Assembly (NCBI GenBank): GCA_949948895.1
Contig: CATLHE010000001.1
Coordinates: forward strand, 310,001-374,000
Source: an uncultured Christensenella sp.
GTDB lineage: Bacteria > Bacillota > Clostridia > Christensenellales > Pumilibacteraceae
Direction of reading: 5' to 3'
DNA length: 64,000 nucleotides
A model generated the notes under the pieces. The model made no database searches. It worked only from the letters and a program-made list of their open reading frames with translations, and had not been told where the DNA came from. The position numbers and the translations under genes are program-made. Shown one piece after another: positions 27,108 to 36,385 of the stretch (positions are counted from its first letter, which is position 1; each line of letters starts with the position of its first letter).

Positions 27108-27640
27108 TACGCCACCTCCACAACGATATTGGAGTTGGTGAATATGCAGATATCGGACGCTATATGCATCGCTTCGCGCGCAATCTGCTCCGCGGTCATA
27201 TCGGTATTTTCAAGCAACGCCCTGCCTGCCGCAAGCGCATAATTGCCGCCCGATCCTATCGCGCAAACGCTGTGTTCGGGTTCTATAACGTCGCCGCTGC
27301 CCGACACGATAAACATATCTTTTTTATCCGCAACTATCATAAGCGCTTCCAACTGACGCAAGTTCCTGTCGCCGCGCCAAAGCATGGCAAGCTCGACGGC
27401 GGAACGCATGAGGTTGCCCGAATATTTATTGAGCATTTCTTCAAAACGCTCGCTGAGCGTAAACGCGTCGGCGACCGAGCCCGCAAACCCGAGCACTACG
27501 CTGTCGTTGTACACGCGGCGCACTTTTCTCGCGTTGCCTTTCATAATGACCTGCTGGTTTTGCGTGACCTGTCCGTCGCCTGCTATAACAGTCTGTCCGT
27601 CGCGTCTCACTCCGATAATGGTCGTTCCTTCGAGTTTCAT
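27107..27640 (-). CDS. hslV: HslV (ClpQ) peptidase of the HslUV protease
   Basis: A 177-residue N-terminal nucleophile peptidase that forms the double-ring core. The propeptide MKLEG would be removed to expose threonine ([10 protein letters not shown]), so this is the threonine type, unlike the serine nucleophile of Bacillus Cod[21 protein letters not shown] and [17 protein letters not shown] are conserved. First gene of the operon that runs to glyA. Confidence 0.96.
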   Translation of the reverse strand: MKLEGTTIIGVRRDGQTVIAGDGQVTQNQQVIMKGNARKVRRVYNDSVVLGFAGSVADAFTLSERFEEMLNKYSGNLMRSAVELAMLWRGDRNLRQLEALMIVADKKDMFIVSGSGDVIEPEHSVCAIGSGGNYALAAGRALLENTDMTAEQIAREAMHIASDICIFTNSNIVVEVA

Positions 27641-27674
27641 ATTATACTCCTTGTCTATGAAACATTATAAGAGG

Positions 27675-27704
27675 ATTATAGCACAGTATACTCTCGAATT
27701 GCAA
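27675..27704 (-). promoter_or_regulatory. Promoter of the hslV-to-glyA operon
   Basis: Minus-strand -35 TTGCAA (27699-27704), 18-bp spacer ending in TGC (extended -10), perfect TATAAT (27675-27680). It sits between the trmFO terminator and hslV. I see no CIRCE-type operator, so heat-shock control of hslVU is not evident. Confidence 0.78.
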
Positions 27705-27733
27705 ACGCTTTTAATCAATAACTTATCTAAAAC

Positions 27734-27763
27734 AAAAAAACGACGGCGCGCCATACCCGTCGT
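27734..27763 (-). terminator. Intrinsic terminator after trmFO
   Basis: A 7-bp stem (27757-27763 with 27740-27746) followed by a run of seven U on the minus strand. It closes the GT-C/comM/dprA/topA/trmFO operon. Confidence 0.85.
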
Positions 27764-27767
27764 AATT

Positions 27768-29048
27768 TTATAATCCCGATACAAACCGTTTCATCGCCTC
27801 GTCGCTACGGTCGTAATAAAGCTGTTTACGCTCTTTTTTGGCTCCGTCTATCGGCGGCAGTATTCCGAAATTGGCGTTCATCGGCTGAAAATCCACGTTA
27901 GGCGTAGATATATAGCCGCAAAGCGCGCCGAGCACCGTTTCTTTAGGCGGCACGACCGTATCTTTTCCTTCCAAAAGCCGCGAGACGTTGACAGCTGCAA
28001 GCAAGCCCGTCGCTATGCTCTCGACGTATCCCTCTACGCCCGACAACTGCCCGGCGATAAACACATTGCCGCACTTTTTAAGTCTGAGATCGGCGTCGAT
28101 TATTTTGGGCGCGTCGATAAACGTGTTTCTGTGCATTACGCCGTAGCGAACGTACTCCGCATTTTTGAGCGCGGGTATAAGCGAAAACACGCGCTTCTGC
28201 TCGCCGAACTTGAGATTGGTCTGAAACCCCACGAGGTTATAAAGCGTGGACGCGGTGTTCTCGCGCCGAAGCTGCAACACCGCATACGGCGCCCCCGCGT
28301 CTCTGAACCCGACGGGTCGAAGCGGTCCGTACCTGAGCGCGTCTACGCCTCGCGCCGCCATGACCTCTACGGGCATACATCCCTCGAACACGCCGCCTAT
28401 CTCGTCCACTACGCGCTCAGCCGAAACGAGCGCATCGTAAAACTCGATATACTCGGCTTTGTTCATCGGGCAGTTCAAATAATCGTCGCCGCCCTTGCCG
28501 TAGCGCGCGCCGAAAAACGCTCTGTCCATATCGATACTGTCGGCGGTGACTATAGGCGCTGCGGCATCGTAAAACGCCAGCGCGCCCTCGCCCGTCAAAG
28601 AAGTAAGCGCGTCGACGAGCTTTTCGTGACAAACGGGACCCGCGCAAACTACGGTCATCGCGGCTGTGTCGATACTGTCTGCCACGGCGTTTACGACCCG
28701 TATATTTTTTTCGCGCTCAACGGCTTCCGTCACACGCGCGGAAAACTCGTCGCGATCGACTGCGAGCGCGCTTCCCGCGGGAACCTTGCATTCCTCGGCG
28801 ATCTTGAGCAGTTTACAGCCGAGCATGTTGAGCTCGTTTTTGAGTGTGCCGCTCGCTGTGGTCGGCACGGTGCTTTTAAACGAATTGGAGCACACGATCT
28901 CGGCAAGACCGTCGCTCTTGTGCGCGGGCGAACGCCACAGCGGTTTAGCTTCGATAAGACGGACTTTTACACCGCGCTCGGCAAGCTGCAACGCCGCCTC
29001 GCACCCCGCAAGTCCGCCGCCTATTATTTCGACGCTATCATTTTTCAT
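27768..29048 (-). CDS. trmFO: Methylenetetrahydrofolate--tRNA-(uracil-5-)-methyltransferase TrmFO
   Basis: A 426-residue FAD enzyme making ribothymidine at tRNA position 54 from methylene-THF. The FAD loop IIGGGLAGCEAALQLA opens the protein. CSNSFKST and the GQLSGVEGYVESIATGLLA C-terminal FAD segment are intact. It overlaps topA by 11 bases. In Bacillus it is followed by xerC before hslV; here xerC is absent. Confidence 0.96.
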   Translation of the reverse strand: MKNDSVEIIGGGLAGCEAALQLAERGVKVRLIEAKPLWRSPAHKSDGLAEIVCSNSFKSTVPTTASGTLKNELNMLGCKLLKIAEECKVPAGSALAVDRDEFSARVTEAVEREKNIRVVNAVADSIDTAAMTVVCAGPVCHEKLVDALTSLTGEGALAFYDAAAPIVTADSIDMDRAFFGARYGKGGDDYLNCPMNKAEYIEFYDALVSAERVVDEIGGVFEGCMPVEVMAARGVDALRYGPLRPVGFRDAGAPYAVLQLRRENTASTLYNLVGFQTNLKFGEQKRVFSLIPALKNAEYVRYGVMHRNTFIDAPKIIDADLRLKKCGNVFIAGQLSGVEGYVESIATGLLAAVNVSRLLEGKDTVVPPKETVLGALCGYISTPNVDFQPMNANFGILPPIDGAKKERKQLYYDRSDEAMKRFVSGL

Positions 29049-31299
29049 TGCGTTTGTATCCGCACGTTTTTGACGAGCATTTAATATACGTTCCGTTCTT
29101 GCCCGTCTTTTCCATCAACAGCGAGCCGCACGTCGGGCATTTTTCGTCGATAGGCTTTCCCGATACGGCAAAATCGCACTCGGGATATCCCGTGCAACCG
29201 TAGAACGTCGAGCGAAACGTTTTGACCGATTTTAAAGGCTTTCCGCACTTGGGGCACGGCGGAAGCGGCTTATCCGATTCGGGCTCGCCGACTTCGTTGC
29301 CTTGCTCTAAACTCTTGGTATTTTTGCACTTGGGATAATTGGGGCAAGCGAGGAACTTGCCGCGTCTTCCCGTTCTGACTATCATTTTCGCGCCGCACTT
29401 ATCGCATATCACGTCCGACTCTTCGGGAAGCGCGGGCTCAGTGATGTTTCCGTCCTCGTCTATATTTTTTGTATTTTTGCATTTGGGGTAATTGGGGCAA
29501 GCCAAAAACTTCCCGAACCGCCCAGTTTTTATCACCATTTTCGAGCCGCACTTTTCACATACGTGATCGGTAACTTCGTCGGGCGTTTTGAGCGTGTACT
29601 CGTCTGCGCGCGCGGCGTCCAACTCTTCCGAAAACGGCGTATAAAACTCTTTGACGATCGATTGCCAGCGAACGCCGCCGTCCTCTATGCCGTCGAGTTT
29701 ATCTTCCATGGTCGCGGTAAATCCCACGTCCATAAAGTCGTTAAAATACTTGATGAGCATGTCTGTGACTTTCATGCCTAGCTCGGTGGGTTTTATCGCG
29801 CGCCCGTCGCGCTCTACGTACTTGCGCGAAAACAGTATGGTGACCGTAGGCGAATACGTGGCAGGGCGACCTATTCCCTTTTCTTCCATGGCTTTTACCA
29901 AGCTCGCCTCGGTATAACGCGCGGGAGGTTTGGTAAACTTTTGCTCGCAGTCGAACTTGACAAAGCCGAGCGCGTCGCCTTCATTAAGCGCGGGCACTCT
30001 CGTATTGTCGCCGTTTTTGTCTTTGTCCTTGTCTTTATCGGTAGACGAGTAGACCTTTGTAAACCCATCAAAACGCGGCGTTCTGCCCGTAACGCGAAAA
30101 TCGTAACCGTTGGCTTCGATATCGACGGCGATAGAATCGTATGTCGCGTCCGACATTTGGCTCGCCAAAAAGCGTTTGTATATCAAGTCGTAAAGCTGAT
30201 ACTGAAATTTATTGAGATACGCTTTTACGCTTTGCGGCGTGCGGTCTAGCGATATCGGTCTTATCGCTTCGTGCGCGTCCTGCGCGCTCTTTTTAGATGC
30301 GTAGTAATTGGGCTTTTCGGGAACGTATTCTTTGCCGTAGTTGCTTTCGATATACTCGCGCGCCGCGGCAATCGCGCCGCTCGATACGCGCGTTGAGTCG
30401 GTACGTATATAAGTGATCAACGCGATCTTGCCTTCGTCGGCTATCTCGACGCCCTCGTACAAAGCCTGCGCCGCGGACGAAGTCTGTTTGAGACTCATTC
30501 CAAGCTTATTGAGCGCATCCTGTTGCATAGTGGACGTGATAAACGGCGCGTACGGATGCGCGTGCGTCACGCTCTTTTTAACGTTTGTGACTACGTACTT
30601 CGCGCCGTCGAGTTCCGCTTTGACTTTATTAACGTCGTCTTCGCAACCGAGCTTTATCTTTTCGCCTTTATGCCCGACAAGCGACGCTTTCACGCTCTCG
30701 CCGTCCGAAGTCTTGAGCACGGAAAAGAAATTCCAATACTCTTCTGCGACAAACGCGGTGATCTCGCGCTCTCTGTCTACTACGAGCCGCAACGTGACCG
30801 ACTGCACGCGTCCCGCGCTGAGATTGCTCTGTATCTTCTTGCAAAGCACGGGCGAGACTTTATAACCGACCAATCTGTCGAGCACGCGTCGCGCCTGCTG
30901 AGCGTCTACCAAATTTTTATCGATGGCGCGCGGATGATTCAACGCGTTTTGCACGGCGGTCTTGCTTATCTCGTTAAACTCTATCCTGACCGGAGCGTTT
31001 TCGGGAATATTCAAAAGCGTCGCGACGTGCCATGATATAGCCTCGCCTTCGCGGTCGGGGTCGGTGGCAAGAAGCACGGTGTCGGCGGAGCTTGCCGCCT
31101 TTTTGAGCGCGGCGACAGTATCTTTCTTATCGTCCATAACGACGTACGTCGGCTCGAAATCGCGCGAAACATCTACTGCAAGCCGTTTTTGCGGCAGGTC
31201 TCTGACGTGTCCGCCCGTAGCGAACACCTTGTATCCTTTACCGAGATACTTCTGTACCGTTTCAAGTTTTCCTATACCCTCGATAATAACTAAATTCAA
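29038..31299 (-). CDS. topA: DNA topoisomerase I
   Basis: A 753-residue type IA topoisomerase relaxing negative supercoils. The Toprim domain has the catalytic glutamate E7 and ATDPDREGE (78-86); the catalytic tyrosine is Y297 in TYIRTDSTR. Four zinc-ribbon modules follow (from about residue 570), each with two CX2C-type pairs; two are near-identical (CPNYPKCKNTK). The N-terminal motif usually read as VESPAKAKT is EGIGKLET here, keeping the glutamate and lysine but not the Ser-Pro. TTG start with AAGGAG upstream. Confidence 0.96.
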   Translation of the reverse strand: MNLVIIEGIGKLETVQKYLGKGYKVFATGGHVRDLPQKRLAVDVSRDFEPTYVVMDDKKDTVAALKKAASSADTVLLATDPDREGEAISWHVATLLNIPENAPVRIEFNEISKTAVQNALNHPRAIDKNLVDAQQARRVLDRLVGYKVSPVLCKKIQSNLSAGRVQSVTLRLVVDREREITAFVAEEYWNFFSVLKTSDGESVKASLVGHKGEKIKLGCEDDVNKVKAELDGAKYVVTNVKKSVTHAHPYAPFITSTMQQDALNKLGMSLKQTSSAAQALYEGVEIADEGKIALITYIRTDSTRVSSGAIAAAREYIESNYGKEYVPEKPNYYASKKSAQDAHEAIRPISLDRTPQSVKAYLNKFQYQLYDLIYKRFLASQMSDATYDSIAVDIEANGYDFRVTGRTPRFDGFTKVYSSTDKDKDKDKNGDNTRVPALNEGDALGFVKFDCEQKFTKPPARYTEASLVKAMEEKGIGRPATYSPTVTILFSRKYVERDGRAIKPTELGMKVTDMLIKYFNDFMDVGFTATMEDKLDGIEDGGVRWQSIVKEFYTPFSEELDAARADEYTLKTPDEVTDHVCEKCGSKMVIKTGRFGKFLACPNYPKCKNTKNIDEDGNITEPALPEESDVICDKCGAKMIVRTGRRGKFLACPNYPKCKNTKSLEQGNEVGEPESDKPLPPCPKCGKPLKSVKTFRSTFYGCTGYPECDFAVSGKPIDEKCPTCGSLLMEKTGKNGTYIKCSSKTCGYKRNEK

Positions 31300-31314
31300 T
31301 TTACCGCTCCTTTA

Positions 31315-32388
31315 TTACGCCGTTTCCACGCAATATACGTTTTTGGACTTTTGTCTTATAAGTCCCGTTATCATCAGTTTTGTTATGACCGTATTAAGTT
31401 CTGCGACCGACAAACCGCAAGTTTCGACCAACGAATCAAACGATCTCTCGCCGCCGCCGAGAGCGTCCATCACGCGTTGCTCGGAAAAATCGAGCGCTAC
31501 CGTATTCTCGCGCGCGCCCTCGTCTTTTTTATCCACACCGTAATAATCCAATATATCCTGCGCGCATGTGACCGCTATCGCGCCTTGCTTTATCAATCGG
31601 TTCGTGCCAAACGACCGCCGCTTATCTATATCGCCGGGGACTGCGAACACGTCTCTGCCCTGTTCGAGCGCGCAGTTTGCCGTTATGAGCGAACCGCTGT
31701 CCTCGGTCGCCTCTACGACAAGCACGCCGCGGCTGAGCCCGCTTATTATGCGGTTACGTTGCGGAAACGTGTATACCGCGGCATGCGTGTCGGGCGTATA
31801 CTCGCTCACAGCAAGCCCGTGTTTGCAAATTTCGTCGAACATACCCACATTGGATACGGGCGTCACGTTAAAAAGTCCGCTGCCGAGCACGGCTACCGTA
31901 TTGCCGCCGTTATCGAGCGCGGCGGCGTGCGCATACCCGTCTATGCCCGTCGCAAGCCCGCTTACTATGGTAAAGTATTTACTGAGCTCGCCGACTATCT
32001 TGTTTACGGCATATTTGCCGTACGGCGACGCCTTTCGCGTGCCGACGACCGCCAAGCACGGCTCGCGCATGATATCGAGATTGCCGCGATAAAACAGCGC
32101 TACGGGCGGATCGACTTCGTCTTGCGCGAGCGCCGCCGGAAACAGCGGGTCTGCTCGCGTGATATATTCTATATTGTTTGTGGCAAGGTACTGCTTACAG
32201 CGTTCGATAAAATCGACGCTGTGCGTGCGTTTAAGCGCGGTAAACGTGCGCTCGTCGAGGTCGTATTTATGTTCGCTGTCAAAAGCGTTCCAAAGCTCCT
32301 GCGGCGATCTTACGGCAAGCAACCTGTTAAGCTTTTGCGTCGAAACTCGCGAATAAGCAAGCCACAAATAAATGTCGGAAAGCAGCAC
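31315..32388 (-). CDS. dprA: DNA processing protein DprA/Smf
   Basis: A 357-residue DprA that loads RecA on incoming single-stranded DNA during transformation. The extended Rossmann fold is clear: AVVGTRKASPYGKYAV, SGLATGIDGYAH, and RNRIISGLSRGVLVVEA. A C-terminal winged-helix (DLA-like) domain covers about 295-355. I choose the GTG at 32388, two bases after the comM stop with GAGG upstream, rather than the longer in-frame reading inside comM. Presence with comM suggests at least partial natural competence. Confidence 0.93.
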   Translation of the reverse strand: MLLSDIYLWLAYSRVSTQKLNRLLAVRSPQELWNAFDSEHKYDLDERTFTALKRTHSVDFIERCKQYLATNNIEYITRADPLFPAALAQDEVDPPVALFYRGNLDIMREPCLAVVGTRKASPYGKYAVNKIVGELSKYFTIVSGLATGIDGYAHAAALDNGGNTVAVLGSGLFNVTPVSNVGMFDEICKHGLAVSEYTPDTHAAVYTFPQRNRIISGLSRGVLVVEATEDSGSLITANCALEQGRDVFAVPGDIDKRRSFGTNRLIKQGAIAVTCAQDILDYYGVDKKDEGARENTVALDFSEQRVMDALGGGERSFDSLVETCGLSVAELNTVITKLMITGLIRQKSKNVYCVETA

Positions 32389-32390
32389 GG

Positions 32391-33935
32391 TCACCTCACA
32401 GTTTTGTCGAGTGCGCGGTACATGACCGCTTCCGCGACGTGGTTTGCGCCGACGCATTCTTTGCCGTCGAGATCGGCTATTGTTCGCGCGACTTTAAGTA
32501 TTCTTGTATACGCTCTCGCGGACATACCGAGTTTATCAAACGCACTGGAAAGTATCTTTTCGCCAGCGGCGTCGAGCGCACAGAAACGCTTGACCATTTC
32601 CGCCGTCATTTTGGAATTGGCGTACACGCCACTGCCCTTATATCTTTCCGTTTGAACGGCACGCGCGGCGTTTACTCTTTCGCGTACCGACGCGGAGCTT
32701 TCCGCCTCCGTACTCGAGCTAAGCTCTTCGTAGTGCACCTCGTCCACTTCTACGTGAAGGTCTATACGGTCGAGCAAAGGTCCCGATATCCTCGACATGT
32801 ATTTTTGTATTTGCGACGGCGTGCACGTGCACTCGTGCGCCGACGAGCCGTAAAAACCGCACGGACACGGGTTCATGCTCGCGACGAGCATGAAGTTTGC
32901 GGGATACTCCACAGTACGCGCAGAGCGCGACACGGTGATAACGCCGTCCTCCAAAGGCTGACGCAATATTTCAAGAACGCTACGCGGATATTCGGGCAGT
33001 TCGTCCAAGAACAAAACGCCGTTATGCGCATAGCTTATCTCACCGGGATGCGAATTGCTCCCGCCGCCCGTAAGCGCTATCTTGCTAGTCGTATGGTGCG
33101 GGCTTCTGAACGGACGCGCCGTGACGATACCTACGCTCGGGTCGAGTATGCCCGCCGCCGAATGTATCTTGGTCGTTTCGAGCGCTTCGTTCTCGGTCAT
33201 GTCGGGAAGAATACCGGGCAAGCATTTTGCCAGCATGGTCTTGCCGCCGCCGGGCGCGCCTATCATAAGTATATTATGTCCGCCCGCCGCGGCTATCTCC
33301 AATGCGCGCTTTGCCGAGTACTGACCTTTTACGTATTTAAGATCCTCGGCGGCAAAAGCCTCGCTCGTCAATACGATATCGCTTTTTTCGACGGGCTCGA
33401 ACTTCTCGCCGTTTATGAGCGCGACAGCCTCTCTCAGCGTTCCCACGGTATAAACGTCTATACCTCGGATATACCTCGCCTCGTTCGCGTTGGCGCGCGG
33501 AATGACTATCTTTTTCTGTCCGCGCTCTCTCGCCGCTATAAGTATGGGCATAACGCCGTTTATCTTTCGCACTTCGCCCGAGAGCGAAAGCTCGCCTAAA
33601 AACACATAGTCTTTTAAAGTATCGAGCGGACGGTTATGCGCGTCAACGCCCGCCTGCTCAGTAGCGCACAGCACGCCGAGCGCGATAGCGAGATCGAATA
33701 CGGATCCTTCCTTTCTCGTATGCGCGGGCGCGAGATTGACCGTTACCACGTGCGCCGAAAAATCGTACCCGCTGTTTTTGATCGCGGCACGCACACGCTC
33801 TTTCGATTCTTTTATCGCCGTATCGGGCAGTCCCACGATATCCATTCTGGGCAAGCCCGAATGTATGTCCACCTCTACGGCGACGGCGTAACCGTCGAGT
33901 CCGCTCAACGCGTAACCGTTAATCCTCGACAGCAT
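32391..33935 (-). CDS. comM: ComM/YifB family magnesium chelatase-like AAA+ helicase
   Basis: A 514-residue protein with a Lon-like N-terminal fold (GYALSGLDGYAVAVEVDIHSGLP), an AAA+ core with Walker A GAPGGGKTMLAKCLPGI and Walker B GVLFLDELPEY, and a C-terminal Mg_chelatase_C domain. ComM promotes branch migration during transformation. A CX(n)C cluster (CPCGFYGSSAHECTC) inside the AAA domain is the family's zinc-type site. It overlaps the upstream membrane protein gene by 17 bases. Confidence 0.94.
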   Translation of the reverse strand: MLSRINGYALSGLDGYAVAVEVDIHSGLPRMDIVGLPDTAIKESKERVRAAIKNSGYDFSAHVVTVNLAPAHTRKEGSVFDLAIALGVLCATEQAGVDAHNRPLDTLKDYVFLGELSLSGEVRKINGVMPILIAARERGQKKIVIPRANANEARYIRGIDVYTVGTLREAVALINGEKFEPVEKSDIVLTSEAFAAEDLKYVKGQYSAKRALEIAAAGGHNILMIGAPGGGKTMLAKCLPGILPDMTENEALETTKIHSAAGILDPSVGIVTARPFRSPHHTTSKIALTGGGSNSHPGEISYAHNGVLFLDELPEYPRSVLEILRQPLEDGVITVSRSARTVEYPANFMLVASMNPCPCGFYGSSAHECTCTPSQIQKYMSRISGPLLDRIDLHVEVDEVHYEELSSSTEAESSASVRERVNAARAVQTERYKGSGVYANSKMTAEMVKRFCALDAAGEKILSSAFDKLGMSARAYTRILKVARTIADLDGKECVGANHVAEAVMYRALDKTVR

Positions 33936-35448
33936 TCTTACGCCCTCCGAAAAAATCCTTGAAGCTCGCGCCTATTCCGTGCGCGCCGTTGAGCATACGT
34001 TTTTGCCCCGACATACCGACGCTTACCGCCACAAACGTATAATACAAGTGCGCAAGCACGGCGACAGCGGAGCATGCGATACTCAGCGCGCCGAGACCGC
34101 CCGACATGAGCGTCGAGCCCGTATAAGCATCGGCGTCGAAATAATAATCGGCGATGTTGTTCAGATACCCCGCTTGCGCAAGCGCGCAAACCGAATTCAA
34201 TACAAAAATCACAACCATGACAAACAGCGCGTACAATATGCGCTTGTCCTTTACGAGCGCATACGCCAAAAGCGTAACGGCAGCCACAACGCTCATTCCT
34301 ATCGCGTCGGAACCTGGGTAATACGTTTCAAGCGTTACGAGCGCATACGACGCGAGCATGACGAGCGTGGCGCGATTGCGCTTGGTAAAATAAACGACGC
34401 AAACTACGGCTGTTATAATAACGGCGAATATGCCTACGAACACCCCGAACGGAAACCTTGCGCCCGGCTCGACGCCGTTCTTTGCGAATATCGAGAAAAT
34501 GCTCAGTCCGTTAAACGTAAAATACTTCCACTCGGCAAGCGGCGCTATTGTAAACTCGTATATCAGCCTGAACGGATTGTAGCTATACCCCGCCGTCATG
34601 AAAAGACTCAACAGGTACGCAACTACTAGCGACGCTATAAAAGCCGCCGGCACCGAGTACGCCGCGCTGTAATCGGAGTTTAAAAGCGCCTTTCCTTGGG
34701 GCTTGTCGCGCCTGACGTTTCTTATCGCGCGCGCAAAATGGAATGAGCAAAACACAAGCACTACGGGGAAAAGGAATATGCCTTCTTTACTAGAAAACGC
34801 CGCCGCAGTGGCAAATGCGATAGTCGCCGAATAACGCTTTTTGACAAGCGAGTAACATGCGTAAACGATAAACGTCGAAGTAAATACGATTTGCGACGTC
34901 CAGAGCGAAGAAGCCATGAAAAATGCGGGACACACGCACACAAACGCGCATAAAACATAACCGACGCCGCGGTTGAAATATTTGCAAGCTATTTTATATA
35001 CGGCGTACGCCGTTAAGAGATCGCAAACGATGAGCGGAAACTTGACCATAAACTGCGTACCGAGTGCATAGTCGGAAAGCCCGGTAACGTTTGACAGTCC
35101 GCCGAATATCAAATACACAAAATACACTATCGGATAAAGCACCGCCGACGCGTCGCCTTTATAGTACCCGCCGATTCCGTTTACGGCAAGGCTGTCGAAC
35201 ATATCCGTAAACACGCGGTAATCCTCGCGCGCCCCGCGTATCGTAAGCGCAAAAACAAGTCTAATGATAAACCCTACGCCTAATATCGCCGCGAGCACAA
35301 GATTCTTTTTCGGTGCGTCGGTCTTTACGTACTTGCACAAAAACACTATCGCCGCGAGCACTGATAATACCGTAAGCACTATCATTACCGCTATTACCGT
35401 AGCGTCGACTGCGACCGCAGACACTCCGTTTTGAGACAAAAATTTCAA
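33919..35448 (-). CDS. Polytopic membrane protein, GT-C glycosyltransferase-like
   Basis: A 509-residue protein with roughly eleven hydrophobic segments. After the first helices, a soluble loop REDYRVFTDMFDSLAVNG with acidic residues precedes a YPIVYFVYLIFG helix and FPLIVCDLLTAYAVYKIA, a layout typical of GT-C (mannosyltransferase/DUF2029-like) enzymes that use polyprenyl-phosphate sugars. No family motif is exact, so substrate and even activity are inference. TTG start with GAGGT nine bases upstream. It heads the operon with comM, dprA, topA and trmFO, an unusual leader for that set. Confidence 0.7.
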   Translation of the reverse strand: MKFLSQNGVSAVAVDATVIAVMIVLTVLSVLAAIVFLCKYVKTDAPKKNLVLAAILGVGFIIRLVFALTIRGAREDYRVFTDMFDSLAVNGIGGYYKGDASAVLYPIVYFVYLIFGGLSNVTGLSDYALGTQFMVKFPLIVCDLLTAYAVYKIACKYFNRGVGYVLCAFVCVCPAFFMASSLWTSQIVFTSTFIVYACYSLVKKRYSATIAFATAAAFSSKEGIFLFPVVLVFCSFHFARAIRNVRRDKPQGKALLNSDYSAAYSVPAAFIASLVVAYLLSLFMTAGYSYNPFRLIYEFTIAPLAEWKYFTFNGLSIFSIFAKNGVEPGARFPFGVFVGIFAVIITAVVCVVYFTKRNRATLVMLASYALVTLETYYPGSDAIGMSVVAAVTLLAYALVKDKRILYALFVMVVIFVLNSVCALAQAGYLNNIADYYFDADAYTGSTLMSGGLGALSIACSAVAVLAHLYYTFVAVSVGMSGQKRMLNGAHGIGASFKDFFGGRKNAVED

Positions 35449-35469
35449 ATTTCAGATACCTCGCTTTTT

Positions 35470-35498
35470 ATTCTAGCAAATAATTTCGGCAAATGCAA
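35470..35498 (-). promoter_or_regulatory. Promoter of the GT-C/comM/dprA/topA/trmFO operon
   Basis: Minus-strand -35 TTGCAT (35493-35498), 17-bp spacer ending in TGC, -10 TAGAAT (35470-35475). It is divergent from sigK. Confidence 0.6.
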
Positions 35499-35553
35499 GG
35501 CAATTTACGCTACTTTCGCAACCAAAATACGCTTTACAAAAAAACGCGGACAG

Positions 35554-35582
35554 GCAAAATTCGACATTTTCCGTCATATACA
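35554..35582 (+). promoter_or_regulatory. Possible sigma-E-type promoter of sigK
   Basis: GCAAAAT (35554-35560), 14-bp spacer, CATATACA (35575-35582). This approximates the mother-cell sigma-E pattern (KMATATT, 13-15 bp, CATAYAAT), which drives sigK in Bacillus. The match is partial. Confidence 0.35.
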
Positions 35583-35618
35583 TTAAGAACTGTCTCAAAT
35601 AGAGTAGCGCGAGGTCTT

Positions 35619-36299
35619 ATGATTTTCGAAACGTTCATGAACTTTTTGTCACGAATATTCTTTTTCACGTCGTTCGTAAACAACAACGGCTCGTTTCCCA
35701 AGCCGCTCACGCCCGACGAGGAAAAACAGTACTTCGAGCGATACCGCAACGGCGACCGCGAAGCGTACGACATACTTGTCAGGCATAACCTGCGGCTCGT
35801 TGCACATATCGTCAAAAAGTACAACAACGCAGGCGAAGCGGACGATCTGATAAGCGTGGGAAGCATCGGACTTATAAAAGGCATCGAGACTTTTTCGCCC
35901 GACAAAGGCTGTCAACTGACCACCTACGCCGCAAAGTGTATCGAAAACGAGATACTCATGTACATTCGCGCCAACAAAAAGCACAAAGCGAGCGTCAGCC
36001 TTTTCGAGCCCGTCGGCACCGACAAGGAAGGTAACGAGATCGCGCTCATGGATATCATTCCGCGCGAAAATACGGGGTTTGAGAGCATCGAAAACAACAT
36101 GGTGCTCGACAAGGTAAGATCGGTCATGAACGACGTACTGTCGGAAGTGGAAAAAACGGTCGTCGAAAAAAGATACGGACTTGACGGCGGCAAAGCGTAC
36201 ACTCAGGCGCAGGTCGCAAAAAAACTCAAAATCTCGCGCTCCTACGTTTCGCGTATAGAAAAGCGCGCTATCGAAAAAATAGCCAAAGCCATTACATAG
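35619..36299 (+). CDS. sigK: Late mother-cell sigma factor, pro-sigma-K
   Basis: A 226-residue sigma-70 family factor closest to sigma-K: FPKPLTPDEEKQYFERYRNGD, the region-2 segment RLVAHIVKKYNNAGEADDLISVG, and FEPVGTDKEGNEIALMDI all follow SigK closely. The region 4.2 helix is KKLKISRSYVSRIEKRA. The first ~18 residues (MIFETFMNFLSRIFFFTS) are hydrophobic and correspond to the pro-sequence removed by SpoIVFB. The gene is uninterrupted, with no skin-type element. I use the ATG at 35619 (GAGGT upstream); earlier in-frame codons have no family match. Confidence 0.93.
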   Translation: MIFETFMNFLSRIFFFTSFVNNNGSFPKPLTPDEEKQYFERYRNGDREAYDILVRHNLRLVAHIVKKYNNAGEADDLISVGSIGLIKGIETFSPDKGCQLTTYAAKCIENEILMYIRANKKHKASVSLFEPVGTDKEGNEIALMDIIPRENTGFESIENNMVLDKVRSVMNDVLSEVEKTVVEKRYGLDGGKAYTQAQVAKKLKISRSYVSRIEKRAIEKIAKAIT

Positions 36300-36353
36300 A
36301 GCCTAGCCTACGGGTTTACTTTGACCGCTTCGGCGTCGATCTCTGCTCACGGC

Positions 36354-36385
36354 AATAAAAAATCCGCAGTATTTGGTACTGCGGA
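36354..36385 (-). terminator. Intrinsic terminator after rnpB
   Basis: A 9-bp perfect stem (36377-36385 with 36363-36371), 5-base loop, then AUUUUUU on the minus strand, immediately after the mature 3' end of the RNase P RNA. Confidence 0.92.

Noticed and set aside
35493-35618. Longer N-terminus for sigK starting at 35493
   Set aside because: The added residues have no match to sigma-K and run through the putative promoter; the ATG at 35619 has a Shine-Dalgarno and gives the expected pro-sequence.
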